A model generated the notes under the pieces. It did no database searches. It worked only from the letters and a program-made list of their open reading frames with translations, and had not been told where the DNA came from. Below, piece by piece: positions 17,258 through 25,748 of a stretch of 64,000 bases of DNA (position 1 is its first letter; every line of letters begins with the position of its first letter). The translations under genes were made by a program, and so were the position numbers. The DNA comes from Pseudobowmanella zhangzhouensis (GTDB lineage: Bacteria > Pseudomonadota > Gammaproteobacteria > Enterobacterales > Alteromonadaceae): NCBI RefSeq assembly GCF_042662685.1, contig NZ_JBHSYO010000004.1, positions 434,001 to 498,000 of the forward strand. Direction: 5' to 3'.

Positions 17258-17360
17258 TAGCTTTCAACCTATCGTTTCCTGTGGTCTCTAATACTTTTGC
17301 GCTAATCATTCATAATGATATCTATCAGGGTTGTAGCCGGTTTGCAGCCTGTGCAGCTAG

Positions 17361-18233
17361 TCACACTGCATATCCCGGCGCAATTGCCAGGTTCTCTGCG
17401 CCGTATAGGGTCTGGCGGTTTTCCAGATAAAGTTGATATTCGCCCCCGCGCAGGCTGGCCTCTTCGGTGCAGTCCACATTCCAGCGGCGTAATAAGTAGC
17501 CCGCCATGGCCGCGCGCACGTTGAGTTTTAGCGCGCCGTTTTCCATGCCGTAATCCATTTCAATGGCGGTGGGCTGCGCCACATTATGCGGGTGAGGCAC
17601 CAGATGTAGCGGCATCATACGTACCCATTGGTGGTCTTCTATTTTCTGCTCTCCGGGCTGACTGCCCTGATCAGTGACCGTCACTTTGGAAATACGGGTT
17701 AACACAAAGTCTCTGAATGACTGGGACTTACGGTCAAAGGCGCGTACGTGCCAGCGCAAGCCGTTATCCACAATACTATGGGGGACGATTTCCCGTGCCG
17801 CTGAACCACTGCTGAGCGAGGTATAAATAATACTGGCGGCCTTGTTGTTGAGAATCGCCTGCACCAGACGCGCGACGATAAAAATATCCGGCACATTCAG
17901 TTGGCTGGGAGCCTCTACAGGAAAGTGAATATCTCCAACGGCATCAAATCCATCTGAAATGTCATGGGCCAATTTGGTCAGGGTTTTGCGCGAATCATGT
18001 TCAAATAAGGGCACGAACTTTGTCGATTGCAGATAGGCTTTGCGCGCTGGGTCATAGAGTAGATTCTGCGGGGCTAACTCTTTATACATGGCAAAATCGC
18101 GGGAGCCGGCCGATAAGCCAACCTGAAATTTATTGAGTAGGTCTGTACGGGTAAGGTGACCGCGAAACAATAAACAAAAATCTATGTAAGCAAGGCGCTG
18201 GCGCTGGGCGAAGGCAATATCATTCAAATCCAT
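17361..18233 (-). CDS. WYL-domain transcriptional regulator, BrxR/CapW-like
   Basis: 290 residues. The N-terminal winged helix carries the BrxR/CapW-type run AQRQRLAYIDFCLLFRG followed by LSAGSRDFAMYKELAP. The central WYL-type ligand domain has PHSIVDNGLRWHVRAFDRK then RDFVLTRI, and a C-terminal WCX-like region follows. Such proteins repress phage-defence operons (BREX, CBASS and others) and are thought to be released by a ligand. Here no defence operon follows: HNH and zinc-ribbon genes lie upstream and decaying genes downstream. A perfect palindrome 40 bases upstream is a likely operator. Confidence 0.85.
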   Translation of the reverse strand: MDLNDIAFAQRQRLAYIDFCLLFRGHLTRTDLLNKFQVGLSAGSRDFAMYKELAPQNLLYDPARKAYLQSTKFVPLFEHDSRKTLTKLAHDISDGFDAVGDIHFPVEAPSQLNVPDIFIVARLVQAILNNKAASIIYTSLSSGSAAREIVPHSIVDNGLRWHVRAFDRKSQSFRDFVLTRISKVTVTDQGSQPGEQKIEDHQWVRMMPLHLVPHPHNVAQPTAIEMDYGMENGALKLNVRAAMAGYLLRRWNVDCTEEASLRGGEYQLYLENRQTLYGAENLAIAPGYAV

Positions 18234-18272
18234 GATGCACTCAATATTATTGTATTTTTAGTAGCCTAAAGT

Positions 18273-18287
18273 GGTTTATTTTAAACC
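18273..18287. promoter_or_regulatory. Palindrome upstream of the WYL regulator
   Basis: GGTTTA-TTT-TAAACC is a perfect 15-base inverted repeat, 40 bases before the regulator's start codon. BrxR-type dimers bind such short inverted repeats at their own promoters, so this is a good autoregulatory site candidate. Confidence 0.55.
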
Positions 18288-18304
18288 GGGTGTCAATGAT
18301 GTTG

Positions 18305-18601
18305 TTATCGCCAATCTGATTCGCTGTGGTGTAATTTGCCGATATTGCAGATTTCACACAGAATCTGCAGGTTGTTGATATCCAAAGCTAACTCCGGAAA
18401 TTTCGCACGGGGCTTGACGTGGTCTACTTGCAATACCGCCCCTTGTGCGGGGTCTGCTGTACAGCACAAACATTGATTGCCATGGCGTTCAAAAGTTTGC
18501 TGGCATCTAGTCTGACAAGACTGATATAAAAAACCATGAAATTGATGTGAGCGTGAATTCTTAAGCTGGAGAAAGTACGTCAGAAAAAGTAACCGGCGCA
18601 A
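18305..18601 (-). CDS. HNH endonuclease, possibly 5'-truncated
   Basis: Up to 98 codons containing a compact HNH nuclease: CLCC, then LQVDHVKPRAKFPEL with the catalytic His, NNLQILCEICN completing the motif and giving CxxC zinc pairs. The only start for the full frame is a TTG inside a terminator hairpin (18584-18611), and no ATG or GTG occurs before the HNH core. So either translation starts at a rare codon or the true N-terminus is lost. HNH proteins of this size cut DNA and are common in mobile elements. Confidence 0.6.
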   Translation of the reverse strand: MRRLLFLTYFLQLKNSRSHQFHGFLYQSCQTRCQQTFERHGNQCLCCTADPAQGAVLQVDHVKPRAKFPELALDINNLQILCEICNIGKLHHSESDWR

Positions 18602-18611
18602 AGCCGGTTAC
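18584..18611 (-). terminator. Intrinsic terminator of the zinc-ribbon gene
   Basis: On the minus strand GTAACCGGC, a 5-base loop and GCCGGTTAC form a perfect 9-bp stem followed by TTTTT. It ends transcription from the small gene at 18631-18810 and overlaps the 5' end of the HNH frame. Confidence 0.85.
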
Positions 18612-18630
18612 CTGAAATAATGTGTTTTAA

Positions 18631-18810
18631 CTAGTGTGATGGGCGTCTGACCTTACCGGATTTGGGTTCATCATCCGGCATAAATTCCTCTATGGCTGCT
18701 TTATAACCACAGCGCTGACAACTGCCAGTTTGACGGGCGTTTTGGTCGCGGGCTGTACGTTGAATTTTGGTGCTTTCACACTCAGGGCATTGCAATTGGT
18801 TGGCTTTCAT
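18631..18810 (-). CDS. Small zinc-ribbon protein
   Basis: 59 residues from ATG 18810 (a GTG three codons earlier is also open). Two CxxC pairs, CPEC and CQRC, in a spacing typical of a zinc ribbon with IQRTARDQNARQTGSCQRCG, like the N-terminal ribbon of some transposases and transcription-associated proteins. The C-terminus is charged and disordered. It is followed by a strong terminator. Function unknown; nucleic-acid binding is likely. The upstream 18820-19167 gap has no recognised feature. Confidence 0.65.
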   Translation of the reverse strand: MKANQLQCPECESTKIQRTARDQNARQTGSCQRCGYKAAIEEFMPDDEPKSGKVRRPSH

Positions 18811-19167
18811 AACGTGCACTAATTGAACAAGTTAAAAATAAATTTGCGGATATATCCTGCTATTACAATCGTTTAGCGTCAAGACCCTAAGCCCTTTATT
18901 CATGCCGTTTTGGCGATAATTTTTTCACAATATGGCAGATTTCGCGCGCTTTTACCCTTCAACGGGATGCACGCTAATTATTTTAAGCCGGGCAAGCGCA
19001 GTTGCGGCAACCGCTGCCATTGTTCCCTGTGGCGCATTTTTACGAAAGTTTTACGACCTGATTGCGCGACTCTCAATGGTGCGTGGTAAATAGGTAACGT
19101 GCTGAAGTAATTAATTATTTTACCTCTCCTTTCGTACTGTCACGGCTATTTGGTCAGCCTGGCTGTT

Positions 19168-19185
19168 GTGGTGGAGAGCCACCAC
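19168..19185 (-). terminator. Hairpin directly after the AgmX/TonB-like gene
   Basis: GTGGTGG-AGAG-CCACCAC is a perfect 7-bp stem that begins right after the stop codon at 19186-19188. No T-tract follows on the minus strand, so it is a weak terminator or 3' stabiliser for the long operon. Confidence 0.5.
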
Positions 19186-20145
19186 TTACTGAGGTAGGAA
19201 GTTAAAGGTGTATTCCAAGACCGTGCTGTCGACCGCATCAGCGCCAAATTCGATCATTCGGATCCGACTGAGCAGCTTAGCTTCCAGCTCTTCCTGCTTT
19301 AGTTCGCTGGATAACAGTTCGACACTGGATAAGCGCCCATCTGGCTCGATGACCAGTCTGACCTGAACTTTGCCCTGTAAACTGGGATCTTCTCGCAGCG
19401 CACGGCGGTAAATCGCATATATCCGGCTCTTGTTAGCATCCAGAACCTGGCGGATAGACTCGATGCTACGACCACCGCGCACACCATCATCGGTTGTTTG
19501 TTGTTGCTGAGCCAAGGAGGGTAAACCCGCTTCCGCCGACACGAACTCGGTGGTTTTGCGTCCGGCCAACTCACCCGCCGCACCCACATCCGTTGATAAT
19601 GCTGCTGTGTTAATGCCATTGCTGGCTGTCGCACTAACTTTGCCGACAAAATTTCGCTGCGTCTGGCTTGCCTGCCCTGCCCCCTGATGTAACTCAGTTT
19701 GCGCCTGATTATTCACCTGATTCTTATTGCGCAACGCCGCCAGCGCATCGGCATGAGCCAGTACACCTGTTTGCTTCGCTTTGGCTTTCGCCTGCTCAGC
19801 CAACTCTGCTTGGGTTGGCGCGGGTTTAACCGCGACGGGCTTAGGTTTTTCCGGTTGCACTTTAGGCTCGATGGGTTTCTTTACCTCAGGCTCTGGTTCA
19901 ATCTTTGGCTCCGGCTTTGGTGGTTCAAGCGGTTTGGGCGGAGGTAATTTGGCCTGCAAAATTTTGGTTAACTGCGGTGGAATACGCTCCTGTTCCAGTC
20001 GCGGACGTTCAGGTAATTCAACCCAATAGACCCAGACAGCCAGCAAACAGGTCAGCCCCAACGCTACCCAACTGATGCGGGTAAATCGTTGGTTCTCCTG
20101 CGCACTGGCTGACCAGGGGAGCTGACTAACGACTGCACTGGCCAT
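19186..20145 (-). CDS. TonB-like protein with AgmX/PglI C-terminal domain
   Basis: 319 residues: short cytosolic N-terminus, one transmembrane helix (about 25-43, WVALGLTCLLAVWVYWV), a proline/lysine-rich periplasmic stretch (about 60-110, repeated PKPEP-type units), a low-complexity linker, and a C-terminal domain from about 228 (IESIRQVLDANKSRIYAIY, LVIEPDGRLSSVEL). That end matches the AgmX/PglI-type TonB-like domain that spans the periplasm to outer-membrane partners. It is the last gene of the operon, 2 bases after the second ExbD, completing an ExbB-ExbD-ExbD-TonB-like motor. Confidence 0.85.
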   Translation of the reverse strand: MASAVVSQLPWSASAQENQRFTRISWVALGLTCLLAVWVYWVELPERPRLEQERIPPQLTKILQAKLPPPKPLEPPKPEPKIEPEPEVKKPIEPKVQPEKPKPVAVKPAPTQAELAEQAKAKAKQTGVLAHADALAALRNKNQVNNQAQTELHQGAGQASQTQRNFVGKVSATASNGINTAALSTDVGAAGELAGRKTTEFVSAEAGLPSLAQQQQTTDDGVRGGRSIESIRQVLDANKSRIYAIYRRALREDPSLQGKVQVRLVIEPDGRLSSVELLSSELKQEELEAKLLSRIRMIEFGADAVDSTVLEYTFNFLPQ

Positions 20146-20147
20146 AA

Positions 20148-20651
20148 TCAGCCCTCACCCTGCTGTTGTTGTTCAACCGCCAGTGCAACATCCACATAGC
20201 CTGCCTGCGCACAGGTCTGCATAATTTTTTTCAGCAGAGCATAAGGAATACTTTGATCGGCCATAACAGTGATCGCTTTGACTGGTACTTCTGCGTCAGT
20301 TTGAACCGTTTGGCGGCTCGCCTGGTACTGCAACTCCTGCAACAGTGCAGGCACAATTTCCTGCCCGTCGTCCATCACTTGCTGGACAGTCGCCAATTTG
20401 CGCCCCTGCAAAATAATGTCCTGTTGATTAATGGATAACAGCAAGGTTTCACGCGCGGCGGTGTCAGCCACTGACTTTGGCAGTGTAAGTCGTTTATCGG
20501 TTTGCAATACCTGCACATCGCTGGCGTTCATCATCAGGAAAAAGACCAGAATAGTGAATATGTCCATCAACGACACCAGGCTCAATCTGGATACCTGAGA
20601 CATACGCTTGTGATTGCGCTGCATGCGCTTAGCGCGGACGCTCATTTTCAT
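20148..20651 (-). CDS. ExbD/TolR-type protein, second copy
   Basis: 167 residues with one N-terminal transmembrane helix holding the conserved proton-path aspartate (SLMDIFTILVFFLMM) and a periplasmic domain ending in the ExbD fold (VMADQSIPYALLKKIM). Basic N-terminus (MSVRAKRMQRNHKR) faces the cytosol. It overlaps the first ExbD by 4 bp. One ExbB with two distinct ExbDs is the composition of the Myxococcus AglR-AglQ-AglS motor. Confidence 0.88.
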   Translation of the reverse strand: MKMSVRAKRMQRNHKRMSQVSRLSLVSLMDIFTILVFFLMMNASDVQVLQTDKRLTLPKSVADTAARETLLLSINQQDIILQGRKLATVQQVMDDGQEIVPALLQELQYQASRQTVQTDAEVPVKAITVMADQSIPYALLKKIMQTCAQAGYVDVALAVEQQQQGEG

Positions 20652-21169
20652 GGCTGAGGCTCTCTCTGCGCGGGCGCATCACCCAGTGAAATATTCGGGA
20701 AAAGTTCGGCCTGTACTACAGAGGCGGCTACTACCTCAGGGTAGGCACGGCTGGTATCCATCAAGTTTACGATGCTTTGATAATCGATTGATGGGCTAAG
20801 TAATAAGGTGATATCACGTTTTTCCACCTGCTTGTCTTGCAGCGTGACTTTCACTTGCTTGAGTAACTCCCGCAATCCCGCGTAATCGTAATGTTCGTCC
20901 AGTTTTGGCAAGGATTTGAGTAAATAGCCCTGCGGGAAAAACACCTCGATACCGCTATCGGTCACCACCAACTCCAGATTGTCGTTCTGCAATTGCTCGG
21001 TTGATGCCTGTGCCAATGCGCTAAGCTCAGGTAACCGCAGTTCCAGCACTGTAATACGGGAAAAGACCATCATCATCAGCAACACAGGCACCAACACTAT
21101 CATCAGGTTCATAAATGATGTGATATCGAGCTCGGCCTCTTGCCTGATTTTTGTCTTACGTCCCAACAT
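20648..21169 (-). CDS. ExbD/TolR-type protein, first copy
   Basis: 173 residues with one transmembrane segment carrying the conserved Asp (ELDITSFMNLMIVLVPVLLM), then a periplasmic domain (LLLSPSIDYQSIVNLMDTSR, VVAASVVQ). It couples proton flow through ExbB to force on the TonB-like partner. It starts 18 bases after ExbB. It is clearly different in sequence from the second ExbD, so the two probably have distinct positions in the complex. Confidence 0.88.
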   Translation of the reverse strand: MLGRKTKIRQEAELDITSFMNLMIVLVPVLLMMMVFSRITVLELRLPELSALAQASTEQLQNDNLELVVTDSGIEVFFPQGYLLKSLPKLDEHYDYAGLRELLKQVKVTLQDKQVEKRDITLLLSPSIDYQSIVNLMDTSRAYPEVVAASVVQAELFPNISLGDAPAQREPQP

Positions 21170-21187
21170 AGCCGTGAGTCCAGTGCG

Positions 21188-21853
21188 TTATTGGTCGGAT
21201 ACGCGTGAGCGGGTCGATACCTGACGCGCCTTGGTGAGTAAGTTTAAAAACTTCACCCCGGCCATTTCCATGCTATCGAGAATTTCAGTGGTTTTGGTTT
21301 GTAAAATGGCATGACAGGCCAACAGTGGGATCGCAGAGATCAAGCCAAAAGCTGTGGTATTCATCGCCACTGAAATGGACTGAGACAACAGCGAGGCTTT
21401 TTCCGCCGGATCGGCATTGGCTACAGCCGAGAAGGCTGCGATCAAACCAATAATAGTGCCGAGCAAGCCCATCAAGGTTGCGATATTTGCCAGCGTTGCG
21501 AGATAAGGGGTGCGTTTTTCAAGCCTCGATGAGGCCTCCATCAGGCCCTCTTCCATGGCATATTCAATATCTTCACGGCGTTCACTGGCACCCATGCGCT
21601 CTATGCCTGCAGTCAGGATTCGGCTGATCGGCGCGTTGCGATAAACGTCGAGCCCTAACACCTGTTCAAACTGTTGCTTTAGCAGCAACGGTTCAATTTG
21701 TGCGAACGCTTTTTTATTGGTGAGCCTGGCGTGACTGAGGAACAGCCAGCGTTCCAGTGCGACCGCCAGTCCCAGCGCCAGCACCAGCGCGATAGGCAGC
21801 ATAAAACTGCCACCTTCCTGAAAAAAGCGCAGTATTTCGTCCAACAATTGCAT
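21188..21853 (-). CDS. MotA/TolQ/ExbB proton channel protein
   Basis: 221 residues with the MotA/TolQ/ExbB layout: first helix near residues 17-37 (MLPIALVLALGLAVAL), a cytosolic loop, then two long helices containing ANIATLMGLLGTIIGLIAAF and the conserved TTAFGLISAIPLL with the channel threonines. It forms the proton-conducting stator with the two downstream ExbDs. A 92-base gap separates it from the preceding gene, leaving room for an internal promoter. Confidence 0.9.
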   Translation of the reverse strand: MQLLDEILRFFQEGGSFMLPIALVLALGLAVALERWLFLSHARLTNKKAFAQIEPLLLKQQFEQVLGLDVYRNAPISRILTAGIERMGASERREDIEYAMEEGLMEASSRLEKRTPYLATLANIATLMGLLGTIIGLIAAFSAVANADPAEKASLLSQSISVAMNTTAFGLISAIPLLACHAILQTKTTEILDSMEMAGVKFLNLLTKARQVSTRSRVSDQ

Positions 21854-21945
21854 AACAATACCCTACATAAGTCATGTGGTTCTGAAACCGAGCATACTGC
21901 GTTTTCACGCCCGATAGGTTATTTGCGTTTACTGTTTGTATCGAG

Positions 21946-22254
21946 TTACATACCCTTGCCGCGTAATTTAGCGTTGAAATTAACTTCTCGCATAAACTGT
22001 CGGCGATTAAGTGGTTGCAGCTTTTGAATATCACTTTTCAATGTCGGATCGATAAACGGGGATTTGGCGGTTGGCGGCTGCCACGCCACGATTGACAAGA
22101 CTGTGGGCTGTTGCTGATCCCCGCGAATGGTAGTTTCGAGCTTTATCGGTTCTGCCGCATCACGATTTTTTTCCTGCGTACTGGTCTCTTGCGCCAACAC
22201 CAGCGCCGGCCAACATGTCAGCCAATACAGCATAGTAAGCAACGTCGGTTTCAT
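21946..22254 (-). CDS. Small exported protein of the envelope-motor operon, unknown
   Basis: 102 residues from ATG 22254, with GAGGGG eight bases upstream; an earlier in-frame ATG overlaps the preceding gene. A signal peptide (LLTMLYWLTCWPALVLA) is followed by a short polar mature part (SIVAWQPPTAKSPFIDPTLK) with no recognised domain. Starts one base after the TPR lipoprotein stop. Its place just before ExbB suggests a periplasmic accessory of the motor (inference). Confidence 0.6.
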   Translation of the reverse strand: MKPTLLTMLYWLTCWPALVLAQETSTQEKNRDAAEPIKLETTIRGDQQQPTVLSIVAWQPPTAKSPFIDPTLKSDIQKLQPLNRRQFMREVNFNAKLRGKGM

Positions 22255-22255
22255 G

Positions 22256-22909
22256 TTATTGCCCCTCATTTTGCAACTGCCGTTGAATATCCGTTATCCA
22301 ACCGGCCAGATTCTGCTCTGCCTGGGGTACCAGTTGCTGATAACGCAGGTAATCCGCCAGCGCGCCGGATTTATCGCCTAAGTACAAATCTTTCAGAATA
22401 GCCCGGTTGAGTATTGCTGCTGCAAAGTCAGCATAGCTGGCAAGGGCCGCGTCATAATGTTGCAGCGCTTCGCGAAAACGGCCCTGATGTCGCAACAGCT
22501 GCGCCAGACGGTTACGGGCGTAGTAATTGTGGGTATTGGCGTTGATCGCGGCCAAATAGGCTTGTTCCGCAGCAGCATGTTCGCGCGCCGTCATCGCCAG
22601 ATCGCCCAGCTGTAACCAGGCCATAGACAAATTGGGGTAATCGGCTACCAAGGTCTGCAATTCTCGTTCAGCCGCCGCGCTGTCGCCGTTACTTTTCAGC
22701 TTAAGCGCCTTTGTATAGCGGGTTTTAACCTGATCTGGCCACACCTGCTGCGAGGCCCGAAATGCATCATTGACATTGGTTTCGGCAATGGCCGTCTCGC
22801 TGACAGCGGGAACTGAGCTGGAGGGCGGCACTGAAGGTTCAATTGGCTGAGTAGCACACCCGGCCAGAAGCAAAGCCAACAATAGGACGACGACATTAAT
22901 ACAACGCAT
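22256..22909 (-). CDS. TPR lipoprotein (short)
   Basis: 217 residues. Signal peptide with lipobox LLAGC gives a lipid anchor at Cys18. The mature part has TPR units (AAERELQTLVADYPNLSMAW, AEQAYLAAINANTHNYYARN, AAILNRAILKDLYLGD). It overlaps the 950-residue TPR gene by 14 bp. TPR lipoproteins of this size scaffold envelope complexes; Myxococcus GltE is a functional parallel by context only. Confidence 0.8.
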   Translation of the reverse strand: MRCINVVVLLLALLLAGCATQPIEPSVPPSSSVPAVSETAIAETNVNDAFRASQQVWPDQVKTRYTKALKLKSNGDSAAAERELQTLVADYPNLSMAWLQLGDLAMTAREHAAAEQAYLAAINANTHNYYARNRLAQLLRHQGRFREALQHYDAALASYADFAAAILNRAILKDLYLGDKSGALADYLRYQQLVPQAEQNLAGWITDIQRQLQNEGQ

Positions 22910-25748
22910 TGTCTATCTCCTGAATAATTTCATTTTTATCGTAACGCCCCGGTAGCAACTGTTTTAACGCGCTAAAACTGTTGCTAATCGCCTCGTTGTA
23001 AAGTCCCTGCCAACAGCGTTGCACGTTGACTTCGTGCAATTTTATCGCCTCGTCTTCAAACGGTAACGCCTGCTCTTCGAGCAAAAACTCGTATTCTTCC
23101 AGTTCCAGCTGGCTCAGATTGGTCGGTCTCTGGGAAGTCATTAAGTCCGCGCCCATTTGCGCATACAACGCGGCCATTTGTCCGGTCGCCAGAGTGGAAA
23201 ATTGTTCAACATGGTAGCTGTCCGTCTGCTGCCACTTGCTCTGCGCAAGCTCAAACGCGCGTGTTTTCTTTGTAAGCGCTTTGTCCAGCGGCAAGGTTAG
23301 TGCGATTTGACGAAAGGCATAGCTGGCATCCTCGGCAAACTGGGTGGCACTCATGGCAGCCAACCAACGGGATCGCTCTGTAGCCTTTACGCCAGCCTGA
23401 CCATGGGCCTGAATTAATTTATTCAGCCAGTAGCGGCGCTTAGCTGGCTCGTTAGAAGCCAGATAAAATTCGCTCATCCTGAACATGGCTTCGATCGCTT
23501 CGTCGAATGGCTGTGGGAATTTATGTGCATAGGTGCGGGTCAGGCTTAATGCCTTGTCGCTATCACCGTCTTTGGCAAAGTATTCCGCCGCCACCCACAG
23601 TGCCTGACGTCCTTGCTCATTGTCCTGATTCGCCAACCACACCTGTTCCAATTCAAGTGCAGCCGCACGCCACAGCCCGGCTTCCTGATAGGCGTAAATA
23701 ATTTGCTCATCGATACCCTTGGCCAACGCATGGCTGGTAAAGCGTTGGCGAAAATCCGTTAACAGCGCGGCAGCCTGCGTCCACTGTTGCTGGCTAAGCT
23801 GCAGCTGCGCGGCATCGAACTGGGCCGTCACACGAATTTGCGATTGTGGTGCCAATCCAACAACCCTCAGAAAATGCTCAATCGCCTCATTGATACGCCC
23901 GGCCTGACGCGCCGTTTCACCCTGTCGATAGATGCTGGCAGCCAAACGCTCGTCAATCTGTGCAAAACGAGCGTCGTTGGGTGGCAGGCGTTCACATAAG
24001 CGCAGATAATCCTGCTCAGCCAACACATATTGCTGCAACTCGAACTGACTATTAGCACGAATTTGATGCAGACTGAGCCAACGCTCGGTTGGTAAGGATT
24101 TAACCAGCAAGAGCAAGTCGGTGGCACGCTGAATAGCTGCACTGTATTGCTGCTGCTGATACAGCTGCTGGGTTAGCTCGTACAGTACATCCGGAACCCG
24201 CGGATCATTGGCAAAATGCTGAATAAACGCCATCTGACTGTCCAGCCATTGCTGTTGCCAGGCAGACAGCTGTTGCCCTGTGGCGCTACGTTGCTGGCTG
24301 GCAGCCTGTTGCTGATAAATAAGCAAGGCCGCATAACCAGCTTCGGCGCTACGCGGATTCAGCGTCAGTTGATAGGCATAGGACTCAAACGCGGTGATCG
24401 CCTCCTGCCATTTGCCTCCTTCCAATAGGGCTTCGGCCATCAAAAAGGCATTTTCCTCTACCAGCTCAGTTTGAGGAAATGTCTGCACATATTCCTGGTA
24501 CCACTGCGCAGCCTGCAAAAACAACTCGACCGCCTTTGGTTGGCTATTATCCTGAGGCGTTGCTTGAGCCGCCGGTATTGCTCTTGCCTGGCTGTGATAA
24601 TGGCGCGCCAGCTGGTCGAGGTATTGTTGCAAATAGGGTGAAATGATCTGTTTAGAGCTAAGATCCAGTGTTGCCCAGTATGGACCGTTGATGCCGTACT
24701 GACCGACAAATGCCTGCTTGGCCGGTAACACCAGCGAAGGAAAATCCCCGAGCAAATAGGTATCGATTTGACGCACGAAAAACAATGGCGCTTGTGAATG
24801 GGAAGGATGCTCCGCTACAAAACCAGCGAACACGCTGGCCGCCTCGGCATAACGTTGTTCATTGAGGTACAACTGACCTAAACGCTGATACAGCAGCACA
24901 TCATGTTGTGCGGGTGCGGCGCGAAAGTACGCGCGCAAGGATTCCGGCCCCTGTTGATAGGAAAACAGTAGCGCCATAATACGTAAACTGTCTTCGACAA
25001 TACGTTGATCACCAGAGGATAAGGCAGCCAATTGGGCGCTTACATCCAGTTCACCCTGTACCAGCGTGTCGGGCAAACGCTGACGTAACAGATCGTTAAA
25101 ACTGTCCAAAGCCGCCGGATAATTCTCCTGTTTAAACTGCGCCCAACCCAGCATATAGGCGGCGATCAGGTAATAATTGGAGTTGTCACCTTGTGCCAAT
25201 ACCTGTTGATAAGCCGTGGCCGCTGCCGGGTACTGCCCGCGCGCGTATAAATACTCTCCGCGGCGAAAATGCACTTCGGCCAGATACGCCGAGGTAGGAA
25301 ATTCATCCACCAATTGCTGCAACGTGGTGAAGCTGTTGTCGGCCTCGCCGCGCAGTTCATAGGCTTTGGCCAATTGATACAGCGACTCCGCAGAATGCTG
25401 GTTCTGCGGGTGCTGAGTGAGTAGCTGATGATAACCTGCAATGGCATTATCTAATGCCTGAGTAAGCTGCGGCGCCTGGGCTATCTGTTCTTCAGCCAAC
25501 ATCATTTCTAAATCCGCCAGGCGCACGCTGATATTTTGACGTAATTGCGGGTCGTCCATGTCCTGTAACAGACGTTGATAATTATCGCGCAGACTTGGCA
25601 GGGTAATCTGCTCCAGCGGTGCGTGATCCAACGCATTTAATTCAGTGCGTAGCGCAGCCAGACGTGGTTTTTGCACGACCTCTGCCGGAGGACTACCGGC
25701 ACAGCCAGTTAACAGGCTCAGGAGCAACAACAGCGGCTTAACCTTCAT
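22896..25748 (-). CDS. Large TPR lipoprotein
   Basis: 950 residues with lipobox LLTGC at the N-terminus and tetratricopeptide-like helical repeats through most of its length (for example SLYQLAKAYELRGEADNSF, EVHFRRGEYLYARGQYPAAA, LYELTQQLYQQQQYSAAIQR). Expected to be a long periplasmic solenoid tethered to a membrane. Neighbouring genes overlap on both sides (11 and 14 bp), showing tight co-translation. Similar in architecture to the large TPR components of Glt-type machines, without clear sequence identity. Confidence 0.82.
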   Translation of the reverse strand: MKVKPLLLLLSLLTGCAGSPPAEVVQKPRLAALRTELNALDHAPLEQITLPSLRDNYQRLLQDMDDPQLRQNISVRLADLEMMLAEEQIAQAPQLTQALDNAIAGYHQLLTQHPQNQHSAESLYQLAKAYELRGEADNSFTTLQQLVDEFPTSAYLAEVHFRRGEYLYARGQYPAAATAYQQVLAQGDNSNYYLIAAYMLGWAQFKQENYPAALDSFNDLLRQRLPDTLVQGELDVSAQLAALSSGDQRIVEDSLRIMALLFSYQQGPESLRAYFRAAPAQHDVLLYQRLGQLYLNEQRYAEAASVFAGFVAEHPSHSQAPLFFVRQIDTYLLGDFPSLVLPAKQAFVGQYGINGPYWATLDLSSKQIISPYLQQYLDQLARHYHSQARAIPAAQATPQDNSQPKAVELFLQAAQWYQEYVQTFPQTELVEENAFLMAEALLEGGKWQEAITAFESYAYQLTLNPRSAEAGYAALLIYQQQAASQQRSATGQQLSAWQQQWLDSQMAFIQHFANDPRVPDVLYELTQQLYQQQQYSAAIQRATDLLLLVKSLPTERWLSLHQIRANSQFELQQYVLAEQDYLRLCERLPPNDARFAQIDERLAASIYRQGETARQAGRINEAIEHFLRVVGLAPQSQIRVTAQFDAAQLQLSQQQWTQAAALLTDFRQRFTSHALAKGIDEQIIYAYQEAGLWRAAALELEQVWLANQDNEQGRQALWVAAEYFAKDGDSDKALSLTRTYAHKFPQPFDEAIEAMFRMSEFYLASNEPAKRRYWLNKLIQAHGQAGVKATERSRWLAAMSATQFAEDASYAFRQIALTLPLDKALTKKTRAFELAQSKWQQTDSYHVEQFSTLATGQMAALYAQMGADLMTSQRPTNLSQLELEEYEFLLEEQALPFEDEAIKLHEVNVQRCWQGLYNEAISNSFSALKQLLPGRYDKNEIIQEIDNALY

